64,000 bases of DNA, from positions 406,452-470,451 of the forward strand of contig JACDOX010000372.1 of assembly GCA_014549065.1 (NCBI GenBank), given 5' to 3'. The stretch is from Cardinalis cardinalis. Taxonomy: Eukaryota > Chordata > Aves > Passeriformes > Cardinalidae. Below are positions 1 through 12,613 of this stretch, in pieces. The first letter of the stretch is position 1. The number at the start of each line of letters is the position of its first letter. The notes below the pieces were generated by a model. It worked only from the letters and a program-made list of their open reading frames with translations, had not been told where the DNA came from and searched no databases. A program made the position numbers and the translations under genes.

Positions 1-3000
1 CTGCGCTGCTTTGCTTCTGCCATTCAGAGCAACAGGACAAGAGTCCCTGCTCCTGGCTGCCAAGAGGCTCTGCCCAGCAGCTCCTGCTCTGCCCAGCAGC
101 TCCTGCTCTGCCAAACTCCCCTTTCACAGCTCCCTAAGCAGAGTGGATGAAGCAGAGTGGGAAAGACTCCTGGAGAAAACAGCAGGGAATCTCTGATCCA
201 AACTCATCCTTCCCAATGCACCACGGAGCTGAAAAACAGCCTGCACACAGAGCTGGGTTTTCCCTCTAGACACACCTTCTATAGAATGGAATTAGCAATT
301 GAGATGATTTTTATTTTTTTACTTGACAGGAACAAGAGGATGATCTCTGGTTAAGAGAACCATGGAGGAGGAAGGAAAGGACAAGCTCAGCTTCTTGGCC
401 ATGGCCATTTGGGAGAGTAATGGGCCACTGCACAAAGCCCAGCTTGTCCACAGATACAAGAATTCAACAGAGCAAAAGAAGTAAAATCATCAAGAAGGTG
501 GATTAGGCAGGAAAAAAATTCTACTAATCCCAAGCAAAAATAGTGCTGTCAAGTTTGCCATCTTCTGGACTGGGTGATTAAGATGCCTCTCTTTTTCCAG
601 AGATAAAGCTGCAAATAAGAACAGCACAAAGATTCTTTTCATCTCTGCTCCCTTTATTTCCCCTTTGATATGCACTAGCTCTATCTCATCTTCAAGCCAG
701 TACCTCTATTTTTCCTCTTCCCCTTTTTTGCTGAACATTTAACTCCACCTTTATTAACATCCAACAGGGCAATTGTCTCAATTTTTTAATAAGAATGCTA
801 AAACTAAAAGGAATGGGACAATAGGGGAAAAAAAGTGTTAAAATATCAGCTTTACCTAAGATTTTAACTCCAAAGTTACTCCCTTCTGTTTCTAACACTG
901 CAGAAGTGCCACACCTTGTTTAACACTGGGTGCATAAACATGGGTATTTTAATTCAGCTCAGGAGCTTACCTTGAAAGTGCACTTATGGTGCTTCAGTTT
1001 GCATAACAAAACTGTCTCAAAGCATGTGAACAGGACTCTCTTCACATGAAACTGAACTGAAAACACACTGTGACAGGGCTGGTTTTATGGCAGGACATTG
1101 CTGCCTCTTAAAACTTTTCCCATCCCTTACCCATCAGAGTCAGTTGCTCACAGGCCCTTACAGAAAGGTTCCTGCTTGGCTGACCAGCTGGGAACTTGAT
1201 TTGGGATACGCCAGCAGCTTTGGGCGACCACAGGAAGAATTTCACTGAGCCTAAAAATCTTCAAGATGCAGGGAGCATGAAGCAGAGCATGTAAAAAAAT
1301 TGATGAGAGGTAGAAGAGGAGGAGATAAGACAACTTGCAAGCGAAGCAGTAGGCATCTGGCACCCATTGGGTAAGAATGTGTTACTTTCTGCAGGTCCCT
1401 GCTATGTCCATGGAATGAAAGAACACTTTCCCAGTGCTTTTCCTGGCAGGTCTGGGCAAACCAGCAGGGTCATTTCTGGCTCAGGGCTGTAAACAGCATG
1501 TTGGCTCCCCTCCATATTATGCAGGTAGCTCTCAAGGCACTGTGTAATATTATGGTAAGATAAATAGCTTTAATTCTTTGGGATCGTACTGCCGTGCAAG
1601 AAACACGAGCAACATAAAGTATTAAATACACAGCGCCATAAGGCCTCTTGCACCCTGGCTAATGCTTTGAGCAGTGACAGCAGGAAAGAAATCTGTCCCC
1701 TCTCATGTGAGGACAGGAGCAGCAGCACAGAAACCCTGTTACCTCCTTCACATTGCTGGAGCAGCTCCAGTGGGAACACTGGGACCAACTGAAGAGTGCA
1801 AGTTAGAGTTCATCTCTCAAAGACATTCTCNCACAACTGGCAGACATTAGTGTACTGATATATCACTATTTTTACTGTGGCAGGGTCCAGCACTGTGCTT
1901 CAGGTATTCCTGCTGTGGTACTGCTGCCAAATTGCACATTACTTTCTTCAAAGGTCGTCTATGCAAATTTTTATGTGGGGGAAGTCTGCAGTAAGTTCTT
2001 CATCTTGTGCAATCCAGGTAAGGGACTCTATTCTAGCTGTAGTCTCTACTTCAAAATTGCAGCATGCATAAACCTGTCTCTGATTTAAATAAAAAACTGT
2101 GACTAAAATCCCCATAATTTGCTCAGCAATGTGCTGTTACTTGTTCACTGAAACAATGTGGTGCTCTTTAGGACTACTCTAGTCTTAGTTCTTGAATGTT
2201 CTTTCTCCTTCTCTTGTTCTCTCCTGTATTTAATTTTTTTTTCAGTCATGTCAGAATGCCAACAGTTTTAAATGACCTCTTTTGGTTATTTCAGATTACT
2301 AAGCAAACACTTATCCTGAATCAAGAGAGTAAATTCAGACTATTTTTTCAACAATAATTCAGCTTTCTTCAGAAATCAATGTAAGAAGTTGAAAAGTCCG
2401 TTGTGATTCTTCCTCTTTTTCAGAAGACTATTTTTACCCGTTTGTGGTGATCCTCTGAAAGTGAAACCCTAGAAACTGTTGTCACAGTAAAACTGCACAG
2501 TGTAGATGGGAAACTGCATCACAGAGGAAGAAATAAGCAACGACTTTTTAGTCCATCTTTGGAACTATGCTTCACCCTCATGGCCTTGTCCTGAAATAAT
2601 TCAGCAATATTAACTGCAGCCAACAAAAATAGTTTTCTTCCTGAATCTATGTAAACACCTGAAATGGAGGAAGCGAAGGAAAAGCCATACTTAACGTCCT
2701 AATGCCACTTCCAGCTTCTAGAAACGCCTTTCATTTATACCCCATGCCATCCTCTGAAGTGGTCATCAGCACTAGCTGCATTACCGATGAGATTAAAAGG
2801 ATTGTAAACTAAGCTGCAATTAAATGAACATTTCTTTGTGCAGGGCTAAGGAGCTCCTCTCACTCTCCTCTCCTGTTGCTCTGGAGTGGTGTTTGGCCCT
2901 TCCCTTTAAAGTCATGGTACAGGTATAATGCTTTCCCACCCAGTGCTCACCCATCCATTAAGCAGGAGAGCTGGAGTCAGTCCCCTCTGCCTGAGTGGTT

Positions 3001-4380
3001 CAACCTACATGACCTGCAGGAGTGCCAAACTGCAGGCAAGGCTGTTTTGCATGCCCTGAAGCCTTCTGTCTGAAGTTATGCCTGCCACTGCATCTAATTA
3101 AAAGATACTGAGCTAGGGGGAAAGGACAGGGAAAAGTGCAGCTCCAGCCTCCTGCTTTGGTTTATCCATTTGAGGCATGCAGGGGAGAGATCTGAGCGGT
3201 CTGCTGGACCCTGCTCCCCAGAATTTTAATACAAATTCTAAAGATCCACTGAGACTATGTAAAACAGACAGTGGCCTACCTCGGGAAGGGACACTGTGGC
3301 ATCCCAGTGGCTCACTGTCGACACTGCACACGGAACATTTGTAACAGCACACAGGAGTCTCACGCTTCCTTAATCTGCTGACTGCAGCAGGCAGCTCTTA
3401 TCATCATCAGGACAATAATTATCTGCTGTTCATTTCAAAGAACTGGTGCTGCACACCCACAAGACGCTGAGCAGGAAACACCCTCCCAAATGTCGTGTCC
3501 CCAACTTACTGCTAGCAAGAAGCAACTTGGAGAGTACGATGGTGGTGCACTCTGCAGAGACATCTCTGCTGCTGCGGCTGCCTCCACACACACTTTCTAG
3601 GACCTTTTCTGCATCAGCACTCGTTAGACTGGTCCCTTGGTTGATCCAGGTGACTAACCTCGCAGTGAGCTATCTGCCTTTTCTGGTTTAGGTTTCTGCC
3701 AAACAAGTAAATTCAATCAGAGCGCAATTAAAGGACCAGAGAGAGACGTGGGAGAAAGGAAAGCAGGACTTTTCTCGTTCGGAGGTGGGGAGCTGCTAGA
3801 CTAACTAACGCTGACTTGTGTGCATGTCCTGTGTGTTTCCTATTACTTCATTTTTTTCTTGGTAAAAGTTTGGTTTAACAAACTTCTATGTTGAGTTCTA
3901 AATGATAGCCAGTGCAGTGTCCTGTATTGACCCTTCATGGGAAGTATGTTTGGCTCAGTTTGATCTCACACATCATAAACTAAATCAGGCAGAAATAAGT
4001 CTGGTGCAGACCATGGTTATGAAGTGACACAGTTTTTCTTGCTTGCATTTCCTTTAAAAATATTATACTTCTAGTTAGCCAAAGCAACTTTATTGTGACA
4101 GATGACACAGCAGTGGCTGTATCACTTTGAATATACTTTCAGGTTCAGAGGAAAGCTTGTATTTCTTTCCTGCTAGGTGACTACACCACCAAATGCTTTC
4201 ACAACCCAAAGTTTCCCTGAGCATCTGCAGAGATTTACACAGATAGCATGTATACACACACTTGAATTAATGTTTTAGGAGCTACAACCTCCTCCTCAAT
4301 CGCCAGCCCACATCACAACTCCAGCCCTGCCTTAACCATTTCGCATGGAACTCAAGTATCTCGTGTTTACATAAGCGCAG
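1..4380. other. Intergenic or intronic stretch, no gene recognised
   Basis: No exon, RNA gene or clear interspersed repeat was recognised on either strand. Positions about 70-115 contain a short direct duplication of a CAGCTCCTGCTCTGCC unit. In mammals the neighbour on this side of C1S is LPCAT3 on the minus strand. This could be one of its introns, but no LPCAT3 exon was identified. Confidence 0.5.
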
Positions 4381-4384
4381 GCAC

Positions 4385-5850
4385 CCTGTGTTTTGCAACA
4401 CGCTTCGCGCTGCAGGTGGAGCGCAGGACATCACCCCAGTTCTCCTGGCACGGAGCTGGAAGGTTTTGCTCAGCCTGGCCGGTAGTGCCCCCGGTGACAC
4501 GCCTCTCCCGCACAGTGCCACCACCGCCGCACACACGGGTGATGGCCCCGGACAGTGGCGTGCCTGCACTCGGACGGGGCAGCACTGAGGGGCTGCGGAG
4601 AGTCCCGAGCGGACAGCCCTGCGGACACCCGCTCACGGGGCACGGGATGCACACGCATCACCGGGCACTCACGGGACAATCCCAAAGTTCCCGCGCCCGG
4701 GACACGGACCCCGGTCGGGGTCTTTCTCAGGCTTCTCCTTGCCCCGCGTCCACAGGCGGCCTGCCAGGACCGCACCCCGACCTCCCGCGGGGAAACCGAG
4801 CGGGCTCCCCCGCGCCCCGGCGGGCGGGGGCCTGGCCGGGGCAGCCGCAGCGGGGGCACCTCGTGGGCTGCCCGGGCGGGACGGGCGGTGCCGCTGCCCG
4901 CGGGACCTCGCCCGCCGGCTCGGCGCGCACNNNNNNNNNNNNNNNNNNNNNNNNNNNNNNNNNNNNNNNNNNNNNNNNNNNNNNNNNNNNNNNNNNNNNN
5001 NNNNNNNNNNNNNNNNNNNNNNNNNNNNNNNNNNNNNNNNNNNNNNNNNNNNNNNNNNNNNNNNNNNNNNNNNNNNNNNNNNNNNNNNNNNNNNNNNNNN
5101 NNNNNNNNNNNNNNNNNNNNNNNNNNNNNNNNNNNNNNNNNNNNNNNNNNNNNNNNNNNNNNNNNNNNNNNNNNNNNNNNNNNNNNNNNNNNNNNNNNNN
5201 NNNNNNNNNNNNNNNNNNNNNNNNNNNNNNNNNNNNNNNNNNNNNNNNNNNNNNNNNNNNNNNNNNNNNNNNNNNNNNNNNNNNNNNNNNNNNNNNNNNN
5301 NNNNNNNNNNNNNNNNNNNNNNNNNNNNNNNNNNNNNNNNNNNNNNNNNNNNNNNNNNNNNNNNNNNNNNNNNNNNNNNNNNNNNNNNNNNNNNNNNNNN
5401 NNNNNNNNNNNNNNNNNNNNNNNNNNNNNNNNNNNNNNNNNNNNNNNNNNNNNNNNNNNNNNNNNNNNNNNNNNNNNNNNNNNNNNNNNNNNNNGCGGGA
5501 CAGGAGAGCGGCGGGGCGGGCCGGGGGTTATTCGCGGACACGAGGCGCGCGCGGGGAGGGCGGGAGCGGCCGCGGCAGCGGCGGGTGGGCCGCGCGCGGG
5601 GCCCTCAGCCAGGGTCCGGGTCCGGGTCCGGGTCCGGGTCTGGGTGTGAGCCCGAGCCCAGCTCTGGGTCTGGGTGTGAGTCCGAGCCTAGCTCTGAGTC
5701 CAGCTCTGCTGCTTGGCTCCGCTCCTGAGCGCTGGCTGTGGCTTTCGCCCTGACCTCAGTCGTGGCCTTGGCCACAGCCCCGTCCCTGGCCTTGGCCTCA
5801 GCCTCTGCCTCAGCTGCAGTTGCAGCGCTGCTGGAGCTCCCCGGCACTGC
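4385..5850. promoter_or_regulatory. CpG island containing the 564-base assembly gap
   Basis: Dense CpG and long GC-rich runs flank Ns at 4931-5494. It has the look of a housekeeping-type promoter. The long open frames crossing it exist only because N translates as X and GC-rich DNA has few stops. By synteny it could be the LPCAT3 promoter, but no coding exon was seen in the visible parts. Confidence 0.6.
5606..5710. repeat. GC-rich hexamer array (GGGTCC)n grading into degenerate copies
   Basis: About four exact GGGTCC units at 5610-5640 pass into diverged GGGTCTGGGTGTGAG and CCGAGCCCAGCTCTG blocks that repeat up to about 5710. It lies on the edge of the CpG island. Confidence 0.75.
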
Positions 5851-6049
5851 NTGGTCCCGCTGCCCCAGGGGCTCCCACAGGACACATCCCTACTCCTTGG
5901 CTCCTGTGGCCCAGCTGGACCTGCTTCCCTCACGGGCATTATGGCAGCAGCTGTGCTGTGCCCTGTGCCTGTGGCGCCCGGCTCAGTGTGCCGCAGCAGT
6001 AGGCATCGTGTCAGTGGTGCTCAGTGGCCATAAACCAAACCACAAAAAT

Positions 6050-6268
6050 TCCACCTCCATGACAGAGAACTTCTTTACACTGAGGGTGGCAGAGCGCTGA
6101 ACATGCTGCCCAGGGAAGTTGTGGAGTCTCCCTCTCTGGAAATCTTCAAAGCCTGCGTGGATGCATTCCTGTGTCACCTGCTCTAAGTGACCCTGTCTTG
6201 GCAGGGAGGCTGGGCTGGATAACCAGAGGTTCCTCCCAGCCCTAACANTTCTGGGATTCTGTGACTCT
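6050..6268 (+). mobile_element. CR1 LINE 3' fragment
   Basis: The CR1 consensus tail is recognisable: TTCTTTACACTGAGGGTGGC, AGAGCGCTGAACATGCTGCC, and a terminal TTCTGGGATTCTGTGA. It is in plus orientation and 5'-truncated, as is usual for avian CR1. Confidence 0.8.
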
Positions 6269-6269
6269 C

Positions 6270-8375
6270 TGGTCGCTCAGCAGCTGGGCCCACACAGACT
6301 CCCCAAAACTCAGCTGCTGGATGGCCTCTTCTTAGGTATGTCCCCTCATGCAGCTGTCCATGTGTGCACCCCATGTTCTCCTGAGCTGAAGTTTCAGGTG
6401 CAATGGATGTGATCCTCTTCCCTTGTTTGTGTTCCCATTTTCCTGCTGGGTCACCTGGGTGCACAAATTCAGCTGAGGAGCAAACNGGCTCTCACAGAGG
6501 TTCACATGAAAAGAGACCTCTGGAGTTCTCTGATNCAAACTGCAGCTCCCAAGCCGGACTCAAGGCTGGAGCCATTTGCTCAGGGCAGTGCCTGGGTAAT
6601 TGCTGTACATTTTCATGGTTGGAAAGCTCCCAGCCTTTCTGGGCTCCTGAACCTGTGCTGAATCATCCTCTTTATCCTGGTCCATCCTCCTTACCACCAC
6701 CCTTTAGGCAGCAGCACCAGGACCTGCTAGATACCATTTCTTATCAAATCTGACTGGGAAGGGGACTGACTGGCAGCATGGCCACATAGACCTCATTTAC
6801 TCGGGAGAACAGGCTAAAGACCTTGCCTCTCCTTGCCCTTCTCTTTCCCGGGCTAAACAAATCCAGATTTCTTAATAAGAAAGCTCTAGTCACCTATCCA
6901 CTGGGCTCTTTCCATTTGGTTCTCACCTCTCTTGCCCTGGGGAGTGAGGAATTGTGTGTGAAGAAGGGGAGAGCCTGGCCTTCTCCAGAAGTCCCCGAAG
7001 GCAGAGTAGGTGCAGAGTGACAGGCCAAGATGAATAGCAAGGGTTTAAACCNCTCCTGGGTAGCTGACTCCATCAGGTTAGACTCTACAAACAGGTTGCT
7101 GTATTTGTCCACCCTAACTAGTGGAAAAATTTGCCAATTTTTGTGCAGAGCCCGAGGACTGGCTTTTCAAGGCATAGCTATCTCTCATTTCCACATTCAG
7201 TTGTGTATTTGTAGTGTTTAGGCTACTTTCCTAAGTAAATCAGTTCTGTGTGAGTGTGACAGCTGTCTGACCCTGCTCAAGGCACGTTTGACAAGAAATT
7301 ATCTGCTTAGTCCTGTAATTTACTGTTGTCAGAGAAGACTTTCAGAAGCAGCATCTGTTCCTGAGATTGCCCAACAATTTCCATTGCAAGATTGTTTCCA
7401 GTTGCTTGAAATGTTGCTATATTTGACCTGTTTAGATTAAACGCTTGATAGTCACTTGGAGGCAGAGTACAGTAGCTCTGAGCGTGGATTTTAAGAGTCA
7501 GAACAAGATGAGTGCACCACTACTTTTCAGCAGTATTATTATTATTATTTTAATAATCAGGGCAGTGTTATTCTTGAGAGGAGGGGTTGCAGCCATAACT
7601 CTGGATTTACTGTCCTTTAGCTATACCATAATTTCATAACATGACACGGGTATTAATCTGAAGCTCAAGGTTCACATGAGCTCGATGTGGCACAGTGGGA
7701 ATGCAGCTGCTGAAGCTTCTGCAAATCCAATTCCAGTGACTGTGTTCCAGTGGCTCCATGCAGCTTTCCCACACACCAGAGCCACAAGACCCCAGATGCT
7801 TCTTCAAGATTTTCCTTCCAGGACCATTTCTTGTGTGNTGAGGAGCTGGAACAGGAATGTTGTGCCTTGCCTTGACAGTGCCTCTTCTCCCAGGCAGGCA
7901 CGGGAGCCTATCCTGATCGAAATGGCCATGGGAGAGGAGCTGGCTGCTTGGAGCAAGGTGTCTGTCTGGGCAGTGGGATTAGGGTTGAACACTGATGGAG
8001 AGGAGGAAGATGCTGGAAAAGCCAGAACCAGAATAAAATTAAATATGACAGAAATCTGCTGTTGTCGACAACCATGTCAAGGGAAAAGCACAGAGAGGGT
8101 GGGGAGAGAAATAACCATTAGCAAGAGATGAAGTATAGAGGGAGAAGAGAGACTGCTTGGAATAACAGGCGGGGAAGGACATGAAAATAAGTTTTCATTA
8201 GAAGGATGAAACTGGAATTGGTGGCCATGGAGCCAGAAAGGGAAAAAGCCAGAAATGGGTGAATGACAAAATAGAGCGATGGAGAAACCGGATTTTGGTG
8301 GATGTTAGAGGCAGGAAAGGAATAGTATGCTTGAAATCATGTCACCTTTTCAGTGTGAAGGTTACTGAACAAATA
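6270..8375. other. Intergenic stretch, no gene recognised
   Basis: Only short unsupported open frames were seen. A short (ATT)n microsatellite lies at about 7536-7553. Confidence 0.5.
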
Positions 8376-8622
8376 AATCATAGAGTCATTAGGGCTGGAA
8401 AAAGCCTCTAAGAACCTTGAGTCCAGCCATTAGCCCAGGTGCACTGCTAAACCATGTCCCTAAGCACCACACCTACACGTTTTCTGCACACTTCAGGGAT
8501 GGTGATCCCACCATTTCCCTGGGCAGCCTGTTCCAATGCTGGATCACTCTTTCAGAGAAGAAATTTCTCCTAGTATCCAACCTAAACCTTGGCGAGCTTG
8601 AGGCCGCCTTCTCTCGTCCTGT
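8376..8622 (-). mobile_element. CR1 LINE 3' fragment, minus orientation
   Basis: On the plus strand it reads as a reversed CR1: CATAGAGTCATTAGGGCTGG at the element's 3' end, then CACTTCAGGGATGGTGATCC, GGGCAGCCTGTTCCAATGCT and finally CTTGAGGCCGCCTTCTCTCG. Confidence 0.85.
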
Positions 8623-8945
8623 GGGACGCCAGACCCCGTTTCTCGGGCACCGTGGGCTCCGTTCCCCAGCCGGGCTCCGCGATGCCGCAGTTTGTGGTCC
8701 CGGTGGCGGCGGGTGGGCTCGGACACTCCGTGCCGGGACCAGGATTTGTCACCCGGGGCGGGTCCGGGGAGTCACCCCCGGGCACCCATTCTGCGGCCGG
8801 GCGGGGCACTCCCGGGGCCGGCACTCCGCGGGGCCCGCCGGTCTCTGCTGCCGCCTCTCGGTGCCGCCGGGACCGGCCAGGCGGGATTCGGTCCGCGGGA
8901 ACCGGCGGCTTCTCCTGCCGCGGGAATGCCGCCACGGCAGTTTAT
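8623..8945. other. Isolated CpG-rich block between two opposed CR1 copies
   Basis: This 320-base block is far richer in G+C and CpG than its flanks and begins and ends where CR1 similarity stops. No exon was recognised in it. Confidence 0.55.
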
Positions 8946-9355
8946 AGTCAAGTGGTTTCGAGGCTGAGAGAATTGAGGCTGCCCAGCCTAAAGAAGAGAA
9001 GGGTCCTTCCTCGCCATAGCACCTTCCAGCGCCGAAAGGAGCTACAGGAGAACTGGAAAGGGACTTCTTCCAAGGGCAAATAGTGATAGGACAAGGTGGA
9101 ATGGCCTTAACCTGAACAAAAATAGGTTGAGAATGGATATTAGGAGGAAATTCTTTACTGNGACGATGGTGAGGCACTGTCNCAGGTTGCCCNGAGAAGC
9201 TGTGGATGCCCCATCCCTGAGAATGTTCAAGGACAGGTTGGATGGAGNTCTGAGCNTCTCCATGGTCNGTGNNAGATGTCCCTGCCAGTAGCAGNGGGGC
9301 TGGAACTAGATGACTTTTAAGGTCCCCTCCAACCCAAACCATTCCATAATTCAGT
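8946..9355 (+). mobile_element. CR1 LINE 3' fragment, plus orientation
   Basis: It opens with a CR1 body segment (GAGGCTGCCCAGCCTAAAGA) and runs to the conserved 3' tail (GATGACTTTTAAGGTCCCCT, then CCATTCCATAATTC). Several single Ns fall within it. Confidence 0.9.
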
Positions 9356-9359
9356 GAAA

Positions 9360-11700
9360 GAAAGCACAAGAATTTAGGAATATTTTACTGTAATNGATGA
9401 AACACCCAAGGGTGTAGGGGAAGGAAGTCAGAAGGCAGGAGGCATCTCAGCATGGTACAGTGCNCTGAGCAGAGTGTTCCCAAGCCCCAGGTTTTACTGG
9501 GAGATGGTGGAAGCTTTGCAATGAGACTCGGTGATGGAGGGAATAAAAGAGGTGAACAGACTCTGGTGAAAATCCCCNTGGTACAGTTTGCAGAGGTGGA
9601 AATCAGGGAATTGTATTGAACAGCTCAGAACACACCTGCACTGCCACGCTCTTCTGGGGTTTATCAAAGGCTTCCAGTTTAATGACTGGCAAAAAAACTG
9701 GCCTGGGTCACAAGAGGGAGGAGGGAAGTGCAGCATGCAAGAAACCCACAGANCCCTCTTATTGCCAGAATGGGAAACAGGCAAATTACTGCCAAGGTTT
9801 TGGTAAATTGAAGATATTTTACCTCTTACTTCTATATCCTTGATTCCCTGCCACTTATATTCCCTTGGTTCACTTAGTTAGTGTTGTTTTCTCTTTTGAT
9901 GCTTATGCCCTTTTTCTCAATGCTCTGACTCAGTGTTTCCAGATGGAGATGTGTGTGGCTTTTCTTCAGAACTTGGGAAAAACTTTTTTTCCCCAACTTC
10001 CTGGGGGAAGACAAGCCAGTCAAGCCCGTTTTAAATGGTAATTTTATGAAACCTGGAACACTGCTGTGCTTCATAACATCTGGCAGAAAGGTTACAGCTA
10101 CACAACTCTGAGTCATTTTAAGCAAAGGGTTGTCTTATGCAATTTGGGAAAAGTGGTATGTGGTCATGTAATTTAGGAATTTAAGAGAATGTGTGTGCCT
10201 CTGAGCAGAATTATATTGCATTGGTGAATTTAATGTTATCGCTTGTTAACCTTAATGACATGATTTTGCCTCCTTTAAACTGTCATCTGACATAGCTGTA
10301 GCAAATTGTGAAATGTATTACCTAACTGTTTAATCTTAAGAGTTAAAAAAAAATACAGACTTAAGAAAATGCAATCAAATGTTGTATATATATTCAGTGT
10401 AAATATNTCAATATTACCAGTCTTCTGCATAAATAGTTACCATTATACAGATGTGACCAGATAAAATGCTGCTACTTCTTTATTTAACTATCTTCAGCAA
10501 ATTTTTTCTTAATTAATAGAAATTAATTGATTAATAATACATATTTCTTAATTAATTTCTAAANAATTATGAATATTCATACACATATGAATCAACCACT
10601 GCTACAGATGAGTTGAGTCAGGTTTATATGAAAATACAGAATTCCCTTGTGACAAAATGACATGCATAATATATCAGTTCACACTCATTTTATTTCCACC
10701 ATGCCCTTTTTCAAATATGACTGTGGCTTGAAGAGTCACTGTCAGGGTTTTTACATTGCACAGCTCAGAGGAGAAAACATCTCCCTGAGATTTATTGTGT
10801 ATCTTTCATCACTGTTTTCCTGTTCTCAAAATTCCAGTTCAAAACATCGAGCTGTGCTCCCGAGAGACATCAGAAGGGAGATGACACTCTGTTTTCTTTC
10901 TCTTTCCATTCTCATTTCGACAAAGAAAACAGACTAGGCATGTTCTTCCAGCAAAGCCTTTATCCTGACTACAATGAAGTCAGTTATGATTCATCTGGAG
11001 GTGTTTNTCTCCCTTGACATTAAAAAGGACTCTTTCAGATAGGCTGTGCTAATGCACTTTGCCTATGGCCTGTTGAAACTTGAAGCACTTTTTTTTTCCT
11101 GTCTAAAACAAGCTCTGGAGTGTGCTATGCTGGCTGTAGAGGGTAGAGGCTGTAATGGAATTTTAGATTTTCATTTGTAGTCCAGCCCTGTGCAGCTGGT
11201 TTGTGAGGAGGAGGGGGTTTCTAGAGTACTAGTGACAGANATTGTAGCTTGTATTTTGGCCTTGGCTTGTGGGCAGTGGCTGGGCTAAGGGTCCTACTGG
11301 TGTAAGTCTTTNAGCTCCTTTCTGCCAGAGTCTCAGATCTAACTTGCTGCAGGGCTAAGTCTGATGAACATGAACATGATGAACATGCTCTTTCTTACAT
11401 GAAGCTCACTTGGAAAATTAAAATGTAATTATGTGTTCCTAGTCCTAAATGTGTCCCTATACTGAACCCAGCAAAACCATGTTTCCTCCTGCTGATAGCC
11501 TCAGAGAAGCACAACATTGAANAGGCTGCTATATTTTCTTTATTTTTTTCCCTAAAAAGGGGTCTCTGAAGCATCCCATGGGGAGCAGTCGCAGCAGCTC
11601 TGTGGCCATCAGGTTGCAGTACGACTGAGCTCCACCAAGGTGACCTCTGGGCATGATGAGCAATTAGGGTTTTCTGTGCGGAAACATTGGACTCTCCCTT
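9360..11700. other. Intergenic stretch, AT-rich in part
   Basis: No gene was recognised. Around 10506-10567 an AT-rich segment carries AGAAATTAATT and its reverse complement AATTAATTTCT about 20 bases apart, a possible small hairpin. Confidence 0.5.
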
Positions 11701-11866
11701 CTCTACACCCTTTGGATGTTGTTCCCAACTTTAAAAAGGGAGGGGAACTTAGAGGAGAGGGAAGGCAGTCGAAAACTCTATTCCCCTCCCTTTTCCCCAA
11801 AGTCACCTGATTTCCCGAAAATACAGCCAGACTGGTGCGCTCCCCACGGCAGCTTCAGCCAACAGG

Positions 11867-11893
11867 ATTGTGCAAGTCTTTCTGGAAATTCCC
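11867..11893. promoter_or_regulatory. Candidate C/EBP plus NF-kB motif pair upstream of C1S
   Basis: ATTGTGCAA (11867-11875) fits the C/EBP core. GGAAATTCCC (11884-11893) reads GGGAATTTCC on the minus strand, an exact GGGRNNYYCC kB match. They lie 8 bases apart and about 730 bases upstream of the C1S start codon. Motif matching alone is weak evidence. Confidence 0.35.
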
Positions 11894-12613
11894 CTTCCTG
11901 CCGAGAGCTTTCAAAGCCAGCATCTCACGCTAGGGGGAAGGTTGNGAGGCCGCATCCCACAGATAGAGGGTGCTGCGATATTGAGAATTAGAGCTCCCTT
12001 CCCAAAACTCAGCTTTGGGNGCGGGTTTGGAGGAGGGTGTGCACAGGAAGAAAAAAGAGAGAAAGAGAAGAGAANAGACCAGGAAACCAGACGTGGACTA
12101 TGGAGAAAAGGTAAATTTTGCAGGCATTGTAAATGAGAGAGGAGGATATTCCCCAGTGTCGTTGTCTGACAGCTGGAAGAGTCAGGACAAGGTGCTTCCT
12201 AACCCCAGGGTCTCAGCATGGTTTTTGAGGTGCTGGGAAGAATGGACTGGGTACTCCTGGGGGATGTGTTCTCTGTCTTAATTTGCTGTGCACCAGCNTG
12301 GTGTCTGGATTCACTGGTGGTCACAAGGGAGAGCACTGGGGAGTACCAAGACAGAGATTNTGTCCTTATGGATCTCAGCCTCCCTTCTTGATGCTTGGGT
12401 TTGCTCTGTGCAGGAAGGGCCAGAGATATAAACTTGCTTTTCAGGCAAAACCTTGACCTAGTCTCTCCAGGGTGGGGGTTTAGGGTTTTCAACCTGCTTA
12501 GCAGACACACAGACATACAGGNAACATTAACCAATCACAGTTTTTTGTCCCAGAGCATAACTCCAAAGTCCAATTCCTGGAGGTTTTCAGAAAGGAAGGA
12601 CTGCTTTTCCAAG

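Noticed and set aside
1..4380. Possible LPCAT3 coding exons
   Set aside because: Expected from synteny, but none of the open frames resembled the protein as remembered.
4416..5753. Open frames of 290-445 codons around the N gap
   Set aside because: They are mostly X from Ns and stop-poor GC-rich DNA, with no domain or splice support.
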